Shown piece by piece: positions 54,084 to 56,304 of a stretch of 56,304 bases of DNA (position 1 is the first letter of the stretch; every line of letters starts with the position of its first letter). Both the position numbers and the translations under genes were made by a program. The notes under the pieces were generated by a model. It was not told the origin of the DNA and searched no databases. It saw only the letters and a program-made list of their open reading frames with translations. This stretch comes from an uncultured Crocinitomix sp. (lineage in GTDB: Bacteria; Bacteroidota; Bacteroidia; Flavobacteriales_D; Crocinitomicaceae). The DNA is taken from assembly GCA_937136425.1 (NCBI GenBank), contig CAKZON010000060.1, forward strand, positions 1 through 56,304, written 5' to 3'.

Positions 54084-54896
54084 CTAATCTGCTTCCACAG
54101 CGGCCACTAACTTTGTTAACCCTTGTTCTCTTGCTTGTTCAATTGCCGTTAGCTCTGTCCCCATATAACCTCCGGTATAAACGCCGTCTGGATTGGAACC
54201 TGTTTCAAAGAACTTTAACCCCACTATTTCTTTTTCCTCTTTTGACAGTTCTGAAACCGCAAGAAATTGTGCCAAGAATTCTCCTTCTTCCCCCTCTGCA
54301 CCTACACCTGCATCAATAAATAGAATTAATACATCCTTTGAACCTATATCTAAAGCATAACTAAAATCTCCTTTCATATTTTCTTCAGCATTCGGATGTT
54401 CTAGTAATAAGCTTAAGATTTCCACATGATCTAACTTAATACACTCCCAAACCGAACGATCAAAATCTCTTTCCTCTACTCCTTCTTTGAGCTCTTCTTT
54501 AACAGCTTCTATATCATTACTGCGTGATGCATAATGCAATGGACCAGCATATTCAATATTATAATACACGGCATAAAATCCAAATACCAAAGCAAGTGTA
54601 ATCACAATAGGCGCTGCCCATTTTAACCAAGGATAAGTTTGAAATTTTTTCCTAATCCACCTATTTGTCATGATGGCTGAGATACCTAACGTTATCGCAC
54701 TTATTACTGCTAATGCAATAACCGCCATCCATTCGGTAGGAAGCTCCGTGCTGGAACCATACACTCTAATAGCCAAATCAAGATCGAATGCTACGTTAAA
54801 AACACTTACAACGGTGATTAGTCCGCATAAACCTCCGAACAAATTCAATCCTCCTGAAATACATCCACCTTTTGGTTCTTCTTCTTGTTCTGTCAT
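54084..54896 (-). CDS. Membrane protein with ankyrin-like C-terminus
   Basis: 270 residues: three or four TM segments in the first half (GLNLFGGLCGLITVVSVF, WMAVIALAVISAITLGISAI, WAAPIVITLALVFGFYAVYY), then GPLHYASRSNDIEAVKEELKEG, HVEILSLLLEHPNA and KDVLILFIDAGVG, which read as two to three ankyrin repeats. The last 60 residues are acidic. Function unknown; ankyrin tails bind protein partners. Confidence 0.65.
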   Translation of the reverse strand: MTEQEEEPKGGCISGGLNLFGGLCGLITVVSVFNVAFDLDLAIRVYGSSTELPTEWMAVIALAVISAITLGISAIMTNRWIRKKFQTYPWLKWAAPIVITLALVFGFYAVYYNIEYAGPLHYASRSNDIEAVKEELKEGVEERDFDRSVWECIKLDHVEILSLLLEHPNAEENMKGDFSYALDIGSKDVLILFIDAGVGAEGEEGEFLAQFLAVSELSKEEKEIVGLKFFETGSNPDGVYTGGYMGTELTAIEQAREQGLTKLVAAVEAD

Positions 54897-55036
54897 ATCA
54901 TTTATATCTATAGTGTCAATATTAAGAAAATTAATATGAAATGTACATTGATATTGAAACTTCTTAGCGACTTTAAATGTGACGAACTAACCCTAAAATT
55001 ACAAACGGTTTAAGGTTATACTATGATATTAATGAC

Positions 55037-55354
55037 CTATTCTTTTAAATCATTAAATCTACCGATTCTTTCCTTCCACAACATATTCTCATAAACGTTA
55101 TCATGAATAAAGATATATGAGATTAAAAGAATTAACAGAAGTAAACTTGAAATTATTTTATTCAATTTCTTAGTCTCTATTCTAAATATCATAACCGTTG
55201 TACAGACACCAAAAATCAAGAAAAAAACCAATTGTTTTAAATTGAAAAAACCTAGATGGTCGAAGTAAATAAAAGGATGAATAAAAAGAAAATATATACT
55301 AATACATATTAATAATATTATCGTTCTGTTTATTAATCTTTGATCCATTTTCAA
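55037..55354 (-). CDS. Small membrane protein, about three TM segments
   Basis: 105 residues: TIILLICISIYFLFIHPF, LVFFLIFGVCTTVMIF, and IISSLLLLILLISYIFI. Not recognised. Confidence 0.5.
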   Translation of the reverse strand: MKMDQRLINRTIILLICISIYFLFIHPFIYFDHLGFFNLKQLVFFLIFGVCTTVMIFRIETKKLNKIISSLLLLILLISYIFIHDNVYENMLWKERIGRFNDLKE

Positions 55355-55464
55355 GCCACAATTTTATTTTTAAAGCTAAATCAACAATTTCGTGTCGATT
55401 GTAAAGGGCACAAACTTTTCGGTTTGTCTTTCTAATTGCTAAAAATTAAATGATTTTATAAGAA

Positions 55465-55899
55465 CTATTTTCGTTCACAATGCATTTCAAGCAAAGTTGA
55501 TTCTCCTAGAGCAAAGTCAGTAATTACCACCGCCTCACAACTCTCTATTCTAAAACCATATTCATGACCTCCAAAAACCAATTTATCAGAGCCTTTTGAA
55601 TAGTTATATGTTGTTTCTCCATCACCACCCATTTCTTCAGGATTTTTTAACGCTAAAACACCTTTTTCCTGAAAGTTGAATTCGACTCTTTCAAATAATT
55701 TGGTAGTTTCTAAATACTCGTCATAATCCACCCCTTCTTCTTGACAAAACTTTTCCATTAATCCTTCTTGATCAATGAATTCTACAGTTTTCACATCCCA
55801 TTCTCCAATGATGTCAAAATCATCATTACTGCAATTACTACCGCAACTAAAGGTTGATAAGGCAATTAATATTGTTACAGTTTTCAAACTATTCTTCAT
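55465..55899 (-). CDS. Lipocalin-like lipoprotein
   Basis: 144 residues. The signal ends LSTFSC (lipid Cys at about 19). The body (DDFDIIGEWDVKTVEFIDQEG ... FNFQEKGVLALKNPEEM ... YNYSKGSDKLVFGG ... LLEMHCERK) has the strand order of small lipocalin-like domains common in Bacteroidota. Ligand unknown. Confidence 0.62.
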   Translation of the reverse strand: MKNSLKTVTILIALSTFSCGSNCSNDDFDIIGEWDVKTVEFIDQEGLMEKFCQEEGVDYDEYLETTKLFERVEFNFQEKGVLALKNPEEMGGDGETTYNYSKGSDKLVFGGHEYGFRIESCEAVVITDFALGESTLLEMHCERK

Positions 55900-55953
55900 A
55901 CTTATTTAATTAATCTTAATTTCCTGTGCTGGTGTTGTATACCTCACAGAATA

Positions 55954-56304
55954 CTACGCACTATATACATTGTTATATGCCGACTTTTCTTGTTGAATCA
56001 TATCGTTAATTGAATCCCAGAGACCAATTCTCTTTTCTAGTGCTTGTTTTGCTACTTCTAACGTTTCAATCCACTTCTGATCATCATTGCCACAAAGTTC
56101 AGCAATCATTTTAAGCGATAGAGGCCCGTGTTCATCTCCGTCCAACTCTATATGTCTTTCAAGATAATACCTCAGCTTATTGAACAACTTGTTTTGAGCA
56201 TCAGAATTTCTCAAAATTTCAATAAACATATCAGGAATCAAATCTTCTCTTCCAAAAGTAAAGACTGAAGCAATGAGGTGGGGTTTATTTGTTTCAATAA
56301 TTGA
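55954..56304 (-). CDS. DUF3050 domain-containing protein (partial, C-terminal part)
   Basis: The open frame runs without a stop to the window edge, so the gene begins further right. The visible part reads [63 protein letters not shown] and LWDSI, the C-terminal half of DUF3050 proteins (heme oxygenase-like helical fold). An in-frame TTG at 56241 is not the start. Function not established. Confidence 0.82.
   Translation of the reverse strand, partial: SIIETNKPHLIASVFTFGREDLIPDMFIEILRNSDAQNKLFNKLRYYLERHIELDGDEHGPLSLKMIAELCGNDDQKWIETLEVAKQALEKRIGLWDSINDMIQQEKSAYNNVYSA

Overview
The window reads as chromosomal DNA of a low-GC member of the Bacteroidota, most likely Flavobacteriales (Crocinitomicaceae/Cryomorphaceae-like). 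The evidence is type IX secretion (T9SS) C-terminal sorting domains on three proteins, TonB-dependent receptors with CarboxypepD_reg-like N-termini, promoters of the TTG/TAnnTTTG type, a methionine synthase split into two genes, DUF1800, CotH/lamin-tail and SIMPL proteins, and Bacteroidota-restricted DUF families. No rRNA, tRNA, CRISPR array, transposase or integrase was seen.

Region 1 (1-16 kb), core-like metabolism and secreted proteins. A heptanucleotide tandem repeat lies at the left edge, followed by DUF1800 and a beta-helix/T9SS protein on the minus strand. A SAM-I riboswitch with a visible promoter leads into metH-N (homocysteine domain), a QueF-like T-fold protein lacking the catalytic Cys, and the rest of metH. 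Next come a CPD photolyase, a TIGR01777 epimerase-like protein, a CotH/lamin-tail T9SS protein and a three-repeat secreted protein.

Region 2 (16-30 kb), envelope and metal uptake. It holds a Crp/Fnr regulator, a lipoprotein with six FSEDWDNW-type repeats, an ABC ATPase/membrane protein pair and a protein with a degenerate FMN-binding-like motif. A probable heme-uptake operon follows: DUF6607, a T9SS-exported HmuY-like protein, an intergenic terminator, a small protein, a TonB receptor and a HmuY lipoprotein. Last is a divergent Fur/Zur regulator and TonB receptor pair with two matching operators between them, plus a small Cys-rich lipoprotein downstream of the receptor.

Region 3 (30-56.3 kb), a long accessory block transcribed almost entirely leftward; one PhyH-like dioxygenase is the only rightward gene. 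It includes HNH, leucine-rich-repeat, degenerate GyrB-like, amidase, Crp/Fnr, PP2C, NMP-kinase, nucleotidyltransferase, epoxide hydrolase/WYL, ATP-grasp, cREC, paired AlkB-like dioxygenase, DUF2200, ankyrin-like and DUF3050 genes, and many small unknowns. The run of unrelated one- to three-gene units on one strand, with several spacers sharing the motif AAATATAAGCATTTACG and imperfect inverted repeats, resembles a cassette-type accessory array. No integrase or canonical attC core could be shown.

The most notable points are the QueF-like protein without its catalytic Cys inside a SAM-riboswitch methionine synthase operon, the stand-alone GyrB-like protein that lost its ATP-binding motifs but kept the transducer part, the tandem AlkB-like pair, and the cassette-like block itself.
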